NCBI RefSeq assembly: GCF_036898095.1
Contig: NC_090767.1
Coordinates: forward strand, 27,992,048 to 28,056,047
Direction of reading: 5' to 3'
From: Palaemon carinicauda
Taxonomy: Eukaryota; Arthropoda; Malacostraca; Decapoda; Palaemonidae
DNA: 64,000 bases
Position numbers and translations under genes: made by a program. Of the stretch, positions 42,010 to 52,994 are shown in pieces. Position 1 is the first letter of the stretch. Every line of letters starts with the position of its first letter. The notes below the pieces were generated by a model. That model worked only from the letters and a program-made list of their open reading frames with translations. It did not search any database and was not told where the DNA came from.

Positions 42010-42790
42010 TGCTGCGTAGGACAGTGAGTTATTTCGGGACTCTAGCTCAACGGGTGCCTGTGTTGACCCTAGTGCGATACATAGTGATTTCAAGTGCCAC
42101 TTAGTGTCACGAGAGACTGTTCTTCTACAAGGTGAAGTAACATAGACTTTAACACGTGTGCCACATGTTTAATTGGACATGAAGTGTATTGTGACTTTAA
42201 AAGACTCATGTGTGTAATGGCAAGTTCTTCCTTTTCAGATTTCACACCATTGTCTTATGTAGTCCTTAGTCTATGTTTGTTAATCAACAATTTTACTGTA
42301 AATTATTTACCTTATTTCATATTATCGCAAATATTTTCTTGAATAAAATAGAAATTTCGCTACCATATGCGTCTTATTTCGCCATACTATATGAAATACA
42401 CTACTGTTATAGAGTTTTATTGCCCCTATTTAACCTTTATTATATTTCATGTTATAATATTGCTCCTGTCTGAGATATGCTCACCAAAGAAAAGTGAAAT
42501 ATTTGTTCCAACACAAGTACTTAACTTTCCTGATCTGTCCACGAGACCGACAAGATCCTCGCCTACAGGTGAGTTTATTTTCATCAGGATACTTCGAGAT
42601 GTTCCTTTCGTCCAAACAGGAATTCCCTGCCAGGGGGGCAGGAAGTCATGTCTTAGTTTATGCCATTGGTAGTGACATGTAACGGAGATGACACGGTCTC
42701 TAAGGTCATTAGACCAAAGGAATATTGTTTGTAGTGGAAGGCACTACTGAAACGGGGAAAATCCACGATACACTAATTCTCTGGTACACT
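42010..42790 (+). other. 3' untranslated region of DIRS copy D
   Basis: Corresponds to 35923-36713 of copy C. It contains 'gaataaaatagaaatttc' with an AATAAA at 42341. ORFs of 62-101 codons overlap each other in this AT-rich stretch and are not supported. Confidence 0.55.
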
Positions 42791-42870
42791 TCCATCAGGA
42801 CGTCATGGCTTGAGCCCAAAAAACGGAAAAAATAAATTTTTTGGTGAGATAGCCATGACGTCCTGATGGA
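42791..42870 (+). repeat. Internal complementary region of DIRS copy D
   Basis: Same plan as in copy C: 'tccatcaggacgtcatggct', then GAGCCC, A6 and CGG, then 'ggtgagatagccatgacgtc'. The middle is shorter and changed compared with copy C, mirroring the altered right end at about 43320-43338. Confidence 0.85.
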
Positions 42871-42949
42871 TCCGCCCTAGTTCTCTATTCTGGCCTGTCA
42901 GGCCCCTCCCTTTCTTATTGCATCGTGGAGGCTGACAGAAACGCCGGAA

Positions 42950-43338
42950 GGAATGAAGTGCTCGGATGTGACGTCAGTCAAGATGGCTGACAGCTATGGC
43001 TGCCATTTGTATACGTCGCTAGGTACCGTAACAGTAACGCAGGAGGAGATTTTTGTAACGGCTCCTCCCATACTTGCCACACTTCCCCCTCAAAGCGTAA
43101 ACGCTATGTGGGGTGCAGATAGCTATGTGGCGTGTCAAGCATACGTCCCTTATTATTATACGATATCCTAAAGGGAAACCTTATGGGTACTCGCGCCAGA
43201 AGTTAGAATTCTGTGAAACCTTTAGTTTAATTCTCTGGGAATATCTACTGTAGTAATATATACCCTCAGGAAGCTACTGAAGGAACCTTCCATCAGGACG
43301 TCATGGCTATCTCACCCAAAAATAGATTTTGAGCGAAC
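42950..43338 (+). repeat. Right terminal inverted repeat of DIRS copy D
   Basis: Inverted partner of 17253-17623, 25 kb away. After 'ctatctcacccaaaaatag' the terminus is 'attttgagcgaac', lacking the usual 'tttcgcttcgctcaaaatccg' order. Confidence 0.88.
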
Positions 43339-43502
43339 AAACACTCGATCGTAGACACAACCACTCCTTTGTTAAGCATCCCTGCAACTCTGTGTATGCT
43401 TACTCGATCCTACACAATCCCAACTACGTGTGGCTAACTCAACATTTTGATAAGATGAAAATCAATTCGTTTAATAAGTCCAAAAATCATCAAAGGAAAT
43501 AA

Positions 43503-43763
43503 TTACCCTTCAGTTAAATGAAGGATGTCTTTCATTTCAATGTCATCTACATAAATTAAGGCTTCTATTCTAATGTTTCTAATCAAGGTTATTGTCTTCT
43601 CACTTATATAATTAGCTTTGTTCATAACAACTGAACATAACCTTTGCCTAAAAACTGTATTTTGTTTTACATTTCCTTCTATCCCAATTTCCACCGTATA
43701 TCCAGTAGGACTCTTGATAACTGCTTTAGCTTCCTCCTTTAATTTATGTATCATCTTTCCCAA
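43503..43763 (-). pseudogene. LINE (non-LTR) reverse transcriptase fragment
   Basis: 86 codons that read like the RT fingers/palm of a non-LTR element: 'GIEGNVKQNTVFRQRLCSVV' resembles the usual G-x-x-QG-x-x-x-x-P-x-L block, followed 30 residues later by 'IEALIYVDDIE' with the YVDD active-site box. No upstream or downstream domain is present, so it is a short remnant. The family is not determined. Around it (43339-44084) I see nothing else. Confidence 0.5.
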
Positions 43764-44084
43764 CCATCTTACTCAAGTCTTTGGTACAATCTTTCAAACA
43801 AACTATATAAAAATACTTTAGTGCATCCCCAAACCATATGCATATTGATGATTCTAAGTAAGGAAACAAAAGAATGCACAGCGCTGACCCCAGGAACTAT
43901 ATCGGAAACTCTTAGTTTTGTTATGACCCAATGATACAAAACTGAGACCTAAAAGAACTAATTTTTTTATTTCAATGACATTTTACAATGAAAGTATTTG
44001 TCTTCAATATAACCAAAAAATTGCGATATGTTTAAATTCGATATTGAAAATCTTTTAACATGGGAGAATTTAGTCTGAAATAGC

Positions 44085-44408
44085 CTAAAGGACTAATCCG
44101 AGTGCCCATAATTATAACATTAACGGAGGAGGAGAACTTTGTAATGGCTGCTCCCTTATCTTGCCACTTATTCCCCCTCAAAGCGTAAACGCCATAAGGG
44201 GTGCAGATAGGTATGTGGCGTGTCAAGAATACATCCCCTGTTATTATGCGATATCCTTAAAAGCAACTTTAGGGATATTTGTGCCAGAAGTTAGAATTCT
44301 GGAGACCATTAGTTTAATTCTCTGGGAATATCCACTGTAGTCAAATATACCCTTGGAAGCTACTGAAGGAGCCTTCCTTCAGGACGACATGGCCTGAGCC
44401 CAAAAAAA
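44085..44408 (-). repeat. Isolated DIRS terminal repeat fragment
   Basis: Matches the terminal repeats ('gcagataggtatgtggcgtg', 'gccagaagttagaattctgg', 'ttctctgggaatatcc') and ends with 'ggcctgagcccaaaaaaa', the short end form. It abuts RNase H sequence of the older copy E at 44409. It is the surviving end of an element that lay to the left. Confidence 0.75.
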
Positions 44409-45895
44409 CATTCTGGAAGCCATGGCCGTGTTCCTTTCTCTAAAGTGACTGAACCCTAAGATAAAATCACACATCAAATTAGTTATCGAAGGCAAGATTA
44501 TAGTCCACTGCATCAATAGGCAGGGTTCAAGGTCTCCACAGATCAAACACGTCATTTTGGCCATTTTCACTTTGTCGAAGCAGAGAAATTGGCAAAATTT
44601 GCAAAAGTGACGGTGTACTCCATGTCAAGATTCAAGCCTCTGGAAACAGAATGGACTCTAGATGCAAAATAATTCCTTTGCATTCCGGAGCAAGTCCCAA
44701 ATCAGCAAGTAGATCTCTTTGCAACGAGCTTAAACAAGAAGCTTCCCCCGGTATGTAGCGCTAAATTTAGATCTGAAAGCCCTGAACAAACTACGTATCT
44801 TTAAGGGGACAGTAGCACTAGTGGCTCCAAATTAGCCAAAGAGCAATTGGTACCCTCCTGTTTTGAAACTCAAACCTCACCAGATCCCTCTGCCGTCAAC
44901 AATGAAGTCCCAGGATATTCAACAGAGGACTCTCTTCACTTCCTCGTGGATAACGAAAAACCTTTAGCTCCTGATTTTCTCTATATAGCTGCTAAAAGAA
45001 AATTCAGAGTTTCCAAGGAAAGGATTGATTTTATAGAAAAATACAGGTCCTCTACTATAAAAAGGCAATACTTTTCTTCTTGAGAAAAGTGGGAGTAGTC
45101 CGATAAAGAATATAAACCCTCTTCGATTACAAACTACTTCTGTATATCATTCTTTATCTTACTTCATGAACAAGGTTTGGTTTCTACAACTATTTCCTCA
45201 TGTAAATCAGCTTACGCTTTTGATATAGAACTCAACAGTGAACTCTTCAATAAGATCCTTTTGTCTTGTGCTAAATTGAAACCAAATGCTCCTCCCTAAC
45301 CCATATCATGGTCATTGGATAAAGTTTTGTATCCTAAATAGACAACTACTCTGCTTAGTAGCGGGATCTTACTTAAAAATTTATGGGTTCGGCAAGATGG
45401 TGGCGCTATCAAGTTATAAATGCCAGATCGAATCCTTGGAATCTGGAGAAGTAAACCTATGACCAGATCCTGATTTTGTGCTAAAAATTAACACTCACAA
45501 AAGGTTGGGGGCCCTGGAAGATCGTTCCAATAAAGTAGGAAACTATTTTGTGACCTGTGGAATGCCTTAAAACTTACCTGTCAAGGAGTGAGGCCTTTAA
45601 AGATTTTGAAAAGGGAAACAACAGGATTTAATCTCACTTTGAAACAGCTAAGGTCCAAACTCACTTATTCTATCTGAAAGGCTGACCCAGATTGTATATC
45701 ATTGTAGTAAGACCCTAGTAAAATAGCCTCTTCTTTAAAGTTTTTCCAATATATGTCCTTTGAAAGCTTACAAGCTTACACAGAATGGAAATCTCGAAGA
45801 GTATTTTCAAACGTTACTTGTAACAATTTTAAGAGATTAAACACTTTGTTGTGACAGCTCGTACTGTGGTTAAACCAGCTTTTTAGTGTTTATTA
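44409..45895 (+). pseudogene. Old DIRS copy E: RNase H, methyltransferase-like and recombinase remnants
   Basis: Starts with 'acattctggaagccatggcc' (NILEAMA of RNase H) and passes through a decayed C-terminal domain with several deletions. It then shows the recombinase: ORF 44847-45083 contains 'FLYIAAKRKFRVSKERIDFI' and 'STIKRQYFSS', equal to 'FLSLAAKKRFGISKKSLDFL' and 'STRRQYESS' of copy C. Many stops follow to about 45895, where 'HFVVTARTVVKPAF'-like sequence marks the recombinase end. It is much more diverged than copies A-D, so it is the oldest DIRS here together with H. Confidence 0.8.
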
Positions 45896-46032
45896 TGAGA
45901 TTTTTACAGTCAACATAGTACAGGTTGGATATTTTTCTAATTTAAAGTGTGTGATGATATATGTTTATGATGAAATCAGAGGTAATATTCTTTTCTTTAT
46001 CATAAGGAATGATATTATTTTATTCTATTATA

Positions 46033-46545
46033 TTTTTGGAGCTCAGGCTATGTCGTCCTGATGGAAGGTTCCTTTAGTAGCTTCCTTACGGTATATATGA
46101 CTACAATGGATATTCCCAGAGAATTAGACTAAAGGTTTCCAGAATTCTAACTTCTGGTACGAGTACCCTTGAGGTTTCCCTTTAGGATATCGTATAATAA
46201 CAGGGAACGTATTCTTGACATGCCACATAGCTATCTGCACCCCATATAGCATTTACGCTTTGAGGGGGAAGTTGGTGGCAAAATATGGGAGGAGCCGTTA
46301 CAAAGTTCTCTTCCTCCGTTACGGTTATTGGTACTTGGATGACGTCATAAGCGATTCCATCTTGGCCGCCATCTTGGTTGACGTCATCACCACCCGCGAA
46401 CTCCATTCCTTTTGTAGTAGCGTCTTTGACCAGGTGTTTATTCCCAGTTGTTTCGATATTTACTGTCAGCATGTCTCAATCTTCAGCTTCTTCTGCCCCT
46501 GGAAAGTTGAGTACCTATTCTTATATTGTATAAATTAGCTCTGGC
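46033..46545 (+). mobile_element. DIRS copy F, left end only
   Basis: Begins 'tttttggagctcaggctatg' and carries a full left terminal repeat and the leader start with ATG at 46471 (MSQSSASSAPGKLST). It stops at 'ttagctctggc', where copy G begins. The 107-codon plus-strand and 96-codon minus-strand ORFs here are terminal-repeat artefacts. Confidence 0.8.
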
Positions 46546-49335
46546 TTTTTTGGGCTCAAGTCATGTGGTCCTGATGGAAGGTTCCTTCAGTAGCTTCCTT
46601 TGGGTATATATGACTGCAATAAATATTCCCAGATAATTAAACTAAAGGTTTCACAGAATTATAACTTCTGGTGCGAGTACCCTAAAGGTTTCCCTCTAGG
46701 ATATCGTATATCAACAGGGGACACATGCATTAACACGCCACATGGCTATCTGCACCCTACATAGCGTTTACGCCTCGAGGGGAAAAGGTGGCGAGGTAAC
46801 TGAGGAGCCGTTCCAAATTTACCCTCCTTCGTTACTGTTACGGTACTCTCAACGTAAACAAACCGTCCGCCATACTGTGTGACGTCATGTCCGTCCTCAT
46901 TCCTATTCTGGTAGCTTCCAACATTGGTTTGTTTTTCCCAGTGATCGCCGATTATCTTGTGCATCCTTTGCCATGTCTCAACCTTCTGCGTCGCCTTCTT
47001 CTGGAAAGTTGAGTACCAGGTTCTTGTATTGTTTAAATAAGCTATGGCCGTAAAGTAACGATTTTTTACGCTAAAATCTTGTGTTTTGTGGCGGAGCTGT
47101 GCCTTGCCCGGAGGCGCAATTTTATGACGCTGCTGTTCGCCTCGCATGCTTTATTTAGTTAGCCAGAGCAGCCTTCCTGGCCTTATAACTAATTAAATAT
47201 CATAAGTTATTTAGTCTCCATTGCTAGGAATTAGTTATATTATGCCGATGGTATTCTTCGGCGCTCTTAGTTAGCCGAGCTCATACTAGACTTTTAGCCT
47301 AGCCTAGGCGCAGCCTAGTGTTCATATTTACTTCTGAATGATATAATAAGTGTTCCTAGTGTTAATGTTAATGAAGATATAGGCATTTTTAAACATATAC
47401 AAGATTCAGTGTTGCACATATCTTTCGCCTTCTAGGAACCATACAAGGGACCGTGCCTGGTCCTTCTATGTCACATCCCCTAACCCAACTTTGGGGCCCT
47501 TGTATGCTTCCTTTCTCCCCTGCTACCTTCGGGTAACCTCCCTCTGGGTAGCTTTGCTATGTCTTAGCCCCCTTACCCAGAATAATTTTCGGGTAGGTTA
47601 GGCTAGATCGTTCTTCCCTCTTCCCTACCTTAGCATATGTGGGGACCTCGGACAGAACCCCAGAGTACCTATCGTTCATCACAGTCCACCCTTAGGGAAC
47701 GCATTTCCCTTTAGGAATCGACTGAGACTGAAGGTGGAAGGGCTCTGCCCTTCCCCTTAGACTGCTCTTGGTTGGGACACGTCCCTTCCTCCTGTGGCCT
47801 AGCGATGTCTTCCCAGCTCTCCCTAATCTAGGAGAACCTCTCCTGGTTTAGGTTAGGCTTTGGGGGATTCTGTTTTATTATAGTTTAGGCACAGTACACC
47901 AGTGCTGTGCCTACTCTGAGCTAACCTACCCTAGGGTTGGAGAGCGTTTCTCTCCTACCTGGGTAGTATAGCATCTAACAGATTCCCCTACTCCTTGGGA
48001 GCTTTAGGGTTGCGACCCCTTCTGCTCCCTCAGACCCCTAACCCCCCTCTATCCCTTTGTGTTGGCTTGCCGTCAAACCCCTGTCCGCTGTCCTACAATT
48101 CCTCCCTTGGGGAGAGTTGTAGGTTAAGCTGTGCTCTCCTGCTTGGCTGGCCGCTCTGCTACTCTTCCCCCTCATAGTCGAACTATAGGGTAGTGTCGGC
48201 GGCCGGCCGGCGTAAGATCACCCTCTCCCCCTTTTGAGTGTCCTCTGATCCTCCCTTTGATTACCATAAGCATCCAGCCATCTGCCGGCCCCCTGCCGCC
48301 GGATGATAGGCATATCCCCTCCTATCATGTGAGCACTCCTTCCGGAGGGAAGCCGGTCAGGTATCGGACATTACCCTTCCTCACTCCCTCCTTATCTTTC
48401 TCTCTTCTATCATGGTGCCGGTCCACTGCCGCCTCCGCCTGCCGACGCTAGCCGCAGGCACCCCATGTAACCTTCCTACTTCATAGGATGTTCCTATCTG
48501 AGGATTACCTAAGGCGACAGCCTGCCGGCTGGCGGGGGCCGCTGCCGCCGACATCTCAGACAACCCTCCATCTTATGTACCCATCTAGGTTCACCAACGC
48601 CGACACCGCCCTGCCGCCGTGCCGACGGTCATCCTTATAGGTGTCTCCTACCTCTCTGCTGCTCAGGGTGTAGCCTTAGATGGATTTACCCCGCCGGACC
48701 GGCCTCCGGCTTGCCGGCGACACTCCTGCGGCTTCCATGGACAAGCTCCACTCCCCCCGCCTGCCGGCCCTGTGCCGGCAGTCAACCTAATACAGCCGTA
48801 TAGCCAGAATGCTCTTTCTTTGGTATTTCATACCTTAAAGACTATGGCTAGGGTGTACGGTTGTAGAGTACAATATTTCCAACATACTCTGTGCTTCTCA
48901 GTACAGTCTCTTGCCAGGAACTACCCAAATATAAGGGGGTTTTATCCTATTTTCTCCCTTCTTTTCTCTAGGTTCTGAACGATTTCAGACCCTCTCCACT
49001 CTGTAGACAATTCCTTTATAAGGAAGCCTAAGTCTGGCTCCCCCATAGGGATACCATTCCCTCCCCTAGAACCTCAGGTACTAAGGAATTGTCGGCAGAA
49101 AAGGTCACGATAACTGGCTGGACGGGACTCACAAGTATGTGTCTTCCTACTTCCCTTCTAGCTCACCTATCCTGAGCTCACATAAAAACCAATTCTACAG
49201 ATTAGTGAATCTTAATCTTAAGAGTAATGTAAGCCATAACTCTGTCTTCCATGTACTCATGATCTTTTTCTTTTACAGGAGGAGAACCTGAAGTGTGAGA
49301 GCTCCTTTTGCGGAGTTACTCTGGCTTATTCAATA
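46546..49335 (+). mobile_element. DIRS copy G, 5' part (terminal repeat, leader, first gag codons)
   Basis: The left terminal repeat starts TTTTTTGGGCTCAAGTCATG at 46546 and ends near 46908. The leader has the short ORF at 46973 (MSQPSASPSSGK), an uninterrupted version of the site where copy D was broken (47373-47388), and GCCGGC-rich DNA at about 48190-48790. The acceptor-like site at 49277-49278 is followed by GAGGAGAACCTGAAG and 'CESSFCGV', after which similarity to gag ends at about 49335. The copy is truncated there. No ORF above 135 codons has a recognisable product. Confidence 0.83.
46909..49276 (+). other. Leader of DIRS copy G
   Basis: Intact-length leader (about 2.37 kb) without the 285 bp duplication seen in copy C. 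It is the best reference for the single-unit leader. Pyrimidine tract 'gatctttttcttttacag' ends it. Confidence 0.65.
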
Positions 49336-50203
49336 TAGTCTGTTAAACCAATGAAGGTCAAGAAGAGCACAGTGTATCGATTGTTATAAGGAGCAGAAAT
49401 TACTCCACAAAAAGAGCATTGTGATGTAATTCAACTTACCTGAAATAAATGGTCTTGAAGTTACACAGCGGCTCTAGATGATTATCAGTAGATCCACACT
49501 TATTAGACCTACATTTCACAGCCTACAATGCATAAAGTAATCGAAACCAACCAAGCTATTCAGTTGGAATATCACTTATCATGAACGCAATCAGAAGATT
49601 TAGTTTGCAAATAAAATAAAACAGAAAATACCATCAACAGCTCATCGATAAGGGATCATCTCAGGTAGGTAACATCTTGCCTAACAAGTAGGTACGTCTC
49701 CGGTACTTACCGTCCCTGCAATGAGTACGTGGGGAGCCATCGCTGATCTCGTCACTTGGCTTTGAGGTTTTCCACAGTTAGTAGAAGAATTCTTTCCCTG
49801 AAAGAAGGGAGAAAAACGCAACGGAACTAAAAGAAGCAATGCGAGGAATATGATTATTTCCAAATGCATAGCAAAAGCTCAGTAATGCTTACAGTTCACC
49901 ATGTGGAGTGTCCTGAAAAAAAATCCTTTTTGATCAAAATTAGTCTGTTATTGTTGAACAGAATAATTGAGATCATTACAAGATGGACTACAGTTGGATG
50001 ACTTGACTGACATGCAACAAAGTAGTCACTCCCTCAGGAGCTGATAAAAAAAACCCTCTTAAGGAGGAAACGGTACAATCTGGTATAAAGATGAGACTTA
50101 TTATCATGCATTATATTTGTAACTGCAAATTCATCTCCCCTGGTTGCTTTAAAAAGCAAGCGACTTCCCAGTGTTAGAATGACCTAACTCAAATCAATAA
50201 AGA
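49336..50203. other. Unassigned stretch with a possible minus-strand exon
   Basis: Between DIRS G and the BEL element. On the minus strand, about 49801-49705, a pyrimidine tract ending 'cttctttcag' precedes a frame reading GKNSSTNCGKPQSQ and, after MAPHVLIAGT, a strong donor-like 'gtaagtacc'. This looks like a 97-base internal exon. Alternatively the ATG at 49869 opens a signal-peptide-like start (MHLEIIIFLALLLLVPLRF) reading straight through. Neither product is recognised. 'aacttacctg' (minus strand CAGGTAAGTT) recurs at 49435 and in the BEL LTRs. The rest holds nothing recognised. Confidence 0.25.
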
Positions 50204-50682
50204 GTAAGTCTTTATTCTTCAACTTACCTGCACTAGAATAGAATTGCTATGAACTTGATACTGAGTCGAACTAAACTGTTCAATGTTTAATGGAATGAAC
50301 ACACGTTCACTGGAACAGGCCGGCGCTAATCCTGTCACGACTTGAGCTCAACTGACTCTTCCAGTCTGATTCAACTTGTGATCAACTTCCGTTTTCTTTC
50401 CTTTGTTCGAAACTCTCAAACAACCGTTGAAAAATAAAGACGGGAAATCAAAACTATTTCCTTATAAGGAACACATTTAACATTTAATTAATTAATTCAA
50501 TTAGAATACAAAAAGGGGAAAGTTGAAAAAGTTACATTTAATATTAACAAATGGCAATCATTCAGTTTACTTTCCGTCCATGACCGAACACCAAAACAAA
50601 ACAGAAAGTAAGAACGACCTAACTTGTCAATTCGACTATTTCCAATGAATGCAATTACCATTCTCCAATCAACTATTTCTAC
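50204..50682 (-). repeat. 3' LTR of the BEL/Pao element
   Basis: Partner of 56951-57435, for example 'cattctccaatcaactattt' and 'acttgagctcaact' blocks. In element orientation its last part has a donor-like TGCAGGTAAGTTGA and an AATAAAGAC signal shortly before the end. Confidence 0.82.
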
Positions 50683-51091
50683 TTCTCCACCAAACAACAA
50701 AAAGAAAAGTGGTTACACAGAGAACCATTTTGACAGATTAACTCTACAACAAAAGAACAGTTACAAAACGAAAAAACCATTATTTATAATCTACCCTCCC
50801 GAGCTAAGCTTCATATCAAGTTTCTGGAGGCAAGGGCAGTACTGCGGGTAGGCCTGGTAGATACTTCATCCGGCGAAGCTGTTCCAGTGTCAGGCATTTC
50901 ATCTGTCTCAAATTTACCAACATTATCCTCTTGTTCAATTTGAATATATAAATTAGGATCATTAAGCTCAGAATATAATTCTAAAGGCATTAAAAACTAA
51001 CATTAATTACACTTTCAGTTTTATCAGCCTTAACAATACAAACAGTACGTACAACCCCTTCGTCGTAACTAAATTTTTTCAACAATTCTAA
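50683..51091 (-). other. BEL/Pao region between the last ORF and the 3' LTR
   Basis: Contains a purine-rich stretch on the minus strand next to the LTR (GGTGGAGAAG at 50692-50683), a candidate polypurine tract, and remnants of the polyprotein C-terminus in broken frames ('LVVTKGLYVLFVLLRLIKLKV'-like near 51070). No complete ORF. Confidence 0.5.
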
Positions 51092-52106
51092 CTAAAGGCC
51101 AATAAGTTCTAGATTTGGAAGGTAATTTAAAGGAGCAATTTCCCCTTTTTCCCACTTTCTTGGAGGCTGAAAAGAAGATCTGTCTTTTTCTTTCAAACTT
51201 AATAGATATTCAGAAAGCCATCTTTCCTTAATTTTAAAGCTTTCGTAAAGTCCATGCTCAGTTTCCAAAGTACGAGCAAAGAGAGAAGAATACTCATCTT
51301 CCTCACTCAGGAACTTGTTCAGAATCACCAAATCTGACAACCAAGAAATGGTTAGGAGAAATTATATATAACTCATTCTCACAAGATCTATAAGTTAAAG
51401 GCCTATTATTCAAAATTTTCTGAATGTCAGAGAGGAAAGTGACAAATTCAGAGAATGAAGGAGTATATCTACCAAGAGTTTTAAAAAGGCAATGCTTCAC
51501 TGTTTTAATTAATCTTTCCCAAACAGCACCATACCACTCTGTGTACACAGGGATAGTCTTATGTGAAATTGAAGCACCCCTAAACTTCTCCTCAAACTCA
51601 GAAGTAAGTAACTGTTCAATTATATTACCAGCCTGAACAAAGGATTTGGCATTATCAGAATAAAAAGCAACAGGAACACCAAACCTATTAGAAAACCTAA
51701 TGAAAGCCAATATAAATTCTGAAGTTGACATAGACTGGACAACTTCCAAGTGTATAGCTCTTGTATTAAAACAAGTGAAAATAAGAATGTACAACTTAAA
51801 TTTTTCTCCATTTTTCTCCTTCAACCGTAAGTGGCCGGTATAATCCACACCGGTATGAGCAAAAGGCACACTCAAATTAACCCTGGAAAAAGGAAGCGAA
51901 GAAGGAGAAGGGTACTTCACTGTGCTAGCATTATAATGCTTGCATACAATACAATCCTTCAGGACAGACAAAACTGCTTGCCTGGCCTTTACAATCCACA
52001 AACCATGCATGCGCAAAAAACTAAGAGTGGATTGCAAACCCATATGCACAGACTTACAATGGGCATAATAAATCAACAACCGAGTCAAATGATGCTTCTT
52101 GTCCAC
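51092..52106 (-). pseudogene. BEL/Pao integrase and C-terminal domain, frameshifted
   Basis: ORF 52106-51303 (267 residues) has the zinc-binding HHCC region (HHLTRLLIYYAH, then CIVC) and the integrase core with the three acidic residues in 'HTGVDYTGHL', 'YSDNAKSF' and 'VWERLIKTVK'. The frame changes near 51330 into ORF 51340-51092, which ends the polyprotein with 'KERWLSEYLLSL', the pattern of the short domain following BEL integrases. The integrase core itself is unbroken. Confidence 0.9.
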
Positions 52107-52289
52107 AAGAATAGGATTGACGATATAAAATTTTAAAGTAATATTTTTGTCACCGACCTTTAGTTCGCATTATACCATTATCGTCCAAAAACAAATTGAA
52201 CTGCCTAACTAAAGGTGGAACATCAACTGAAGAATCTCTACTCTTCAGATAAGATAATTCAAGAGGAAACGCTTCCTCTTGCATCAACC

Positions 52290-52883
52290 TTAGAAGGTAA
52301 TTAGAAGCTGCCTCAACATTACAGGAGAAATTAAGTCACCCTTCACATTATCAGGAATAGAACCCAATAGACCCTTAGGCCACTTGTCAGGAGAATTCCA
52401 CCAAGAAGGCCCTTTGATGCAAAGACTGAAATTTTCAAGAAAGTGCTTACTAGTACAAGGTTTAGTTAGTAAATCAGCCTGATTGCTAGATGAAGGAATA
52501 TAAGCTGATGAAACTCTACAAAATCTATCAGCAATCCTATATAACAGACTAGAAATTTCCTTCAACCTATTATTTACAAATGTGTTTCTCTTAGGAGCCC
52601 TATTAGTTAGAATCCAACTAAGAACTACTTGGCTATCTATAAAAAGAGTTATGCTTTCAATTTCAGCACAATTTAATAGATTACTTTCAAAAATGGTGTC
52701 AAAACACTTCAAAGCTAATTGAGCACCCAAAAGTTCTAAAGTAGGGAGAGTCTTCTCCTTAATAGGGCTAACCTTAGTCTTAGCAAATATCAGGGAACTA
52801 TGATCACCTTGCACAGCATACATAGCACAACCATAAGCTTCCTTAGAAGCATTGGCGAACAAAAAACAGCTTGACAGGAGCAT
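52290..52883 (-). pseudogene. BEL/Pao RNase H region
   Basis: 197 codons. 'FANASKEAYGCAMYAV' stands where BEL elements usually have FADASK, so the first catalytic Asp is replaced by Asn. 'LPTLELLGAQLALK' carries the Glu, and 'LFIDSQVVLSWI' the next Asp. It is separated from the RT ORF (52995) by stops and from integrase (52106) by a broken segment. Confidence 0.87.
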
Positions 52884-52994
52884 CAGTTTTATAAGTCTAG
52901 AAAAAGAAGTTTGACTAACTTCACTGTAAGAATTACAAAATTTACTCCTTAGTTTAGAAATTTCAGCACTAGCTGTTTCATCCCAGTTCGAAAC

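Larger units (their letters stand above)
17253..43338 (+). mobile_element. DIRS1-like retrotransposon copy D, split by a nested insertion (18095-37921)
   Basis: The left part (17253-18094) is a terminal repeat plus the first 470 bases of the leader. The right part (37922-43338) resumes the leader, then has a deleted gag/RT, RNase H, recombinase, internal complementary region and right terminal repeat. The break is exact: the left part ends 'gaagaTA' and the right part starts 'TAtaggcattt', and copy G reads 'gaagatataggcattt' unbroken at 47373. The two terminal repeats are inverted partners (both encode 'VKMADSYGC' and 'WGADSYVACQAYV' in the same frame). I therefore treat both parts as one element. 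Confidence 0.85.

Noticed and set aside
42953..43171. 72-codon ORF mirrored at 17402-17620
   Set aside because: Same explanation: terminal inverted repeats of DIRS copy D.
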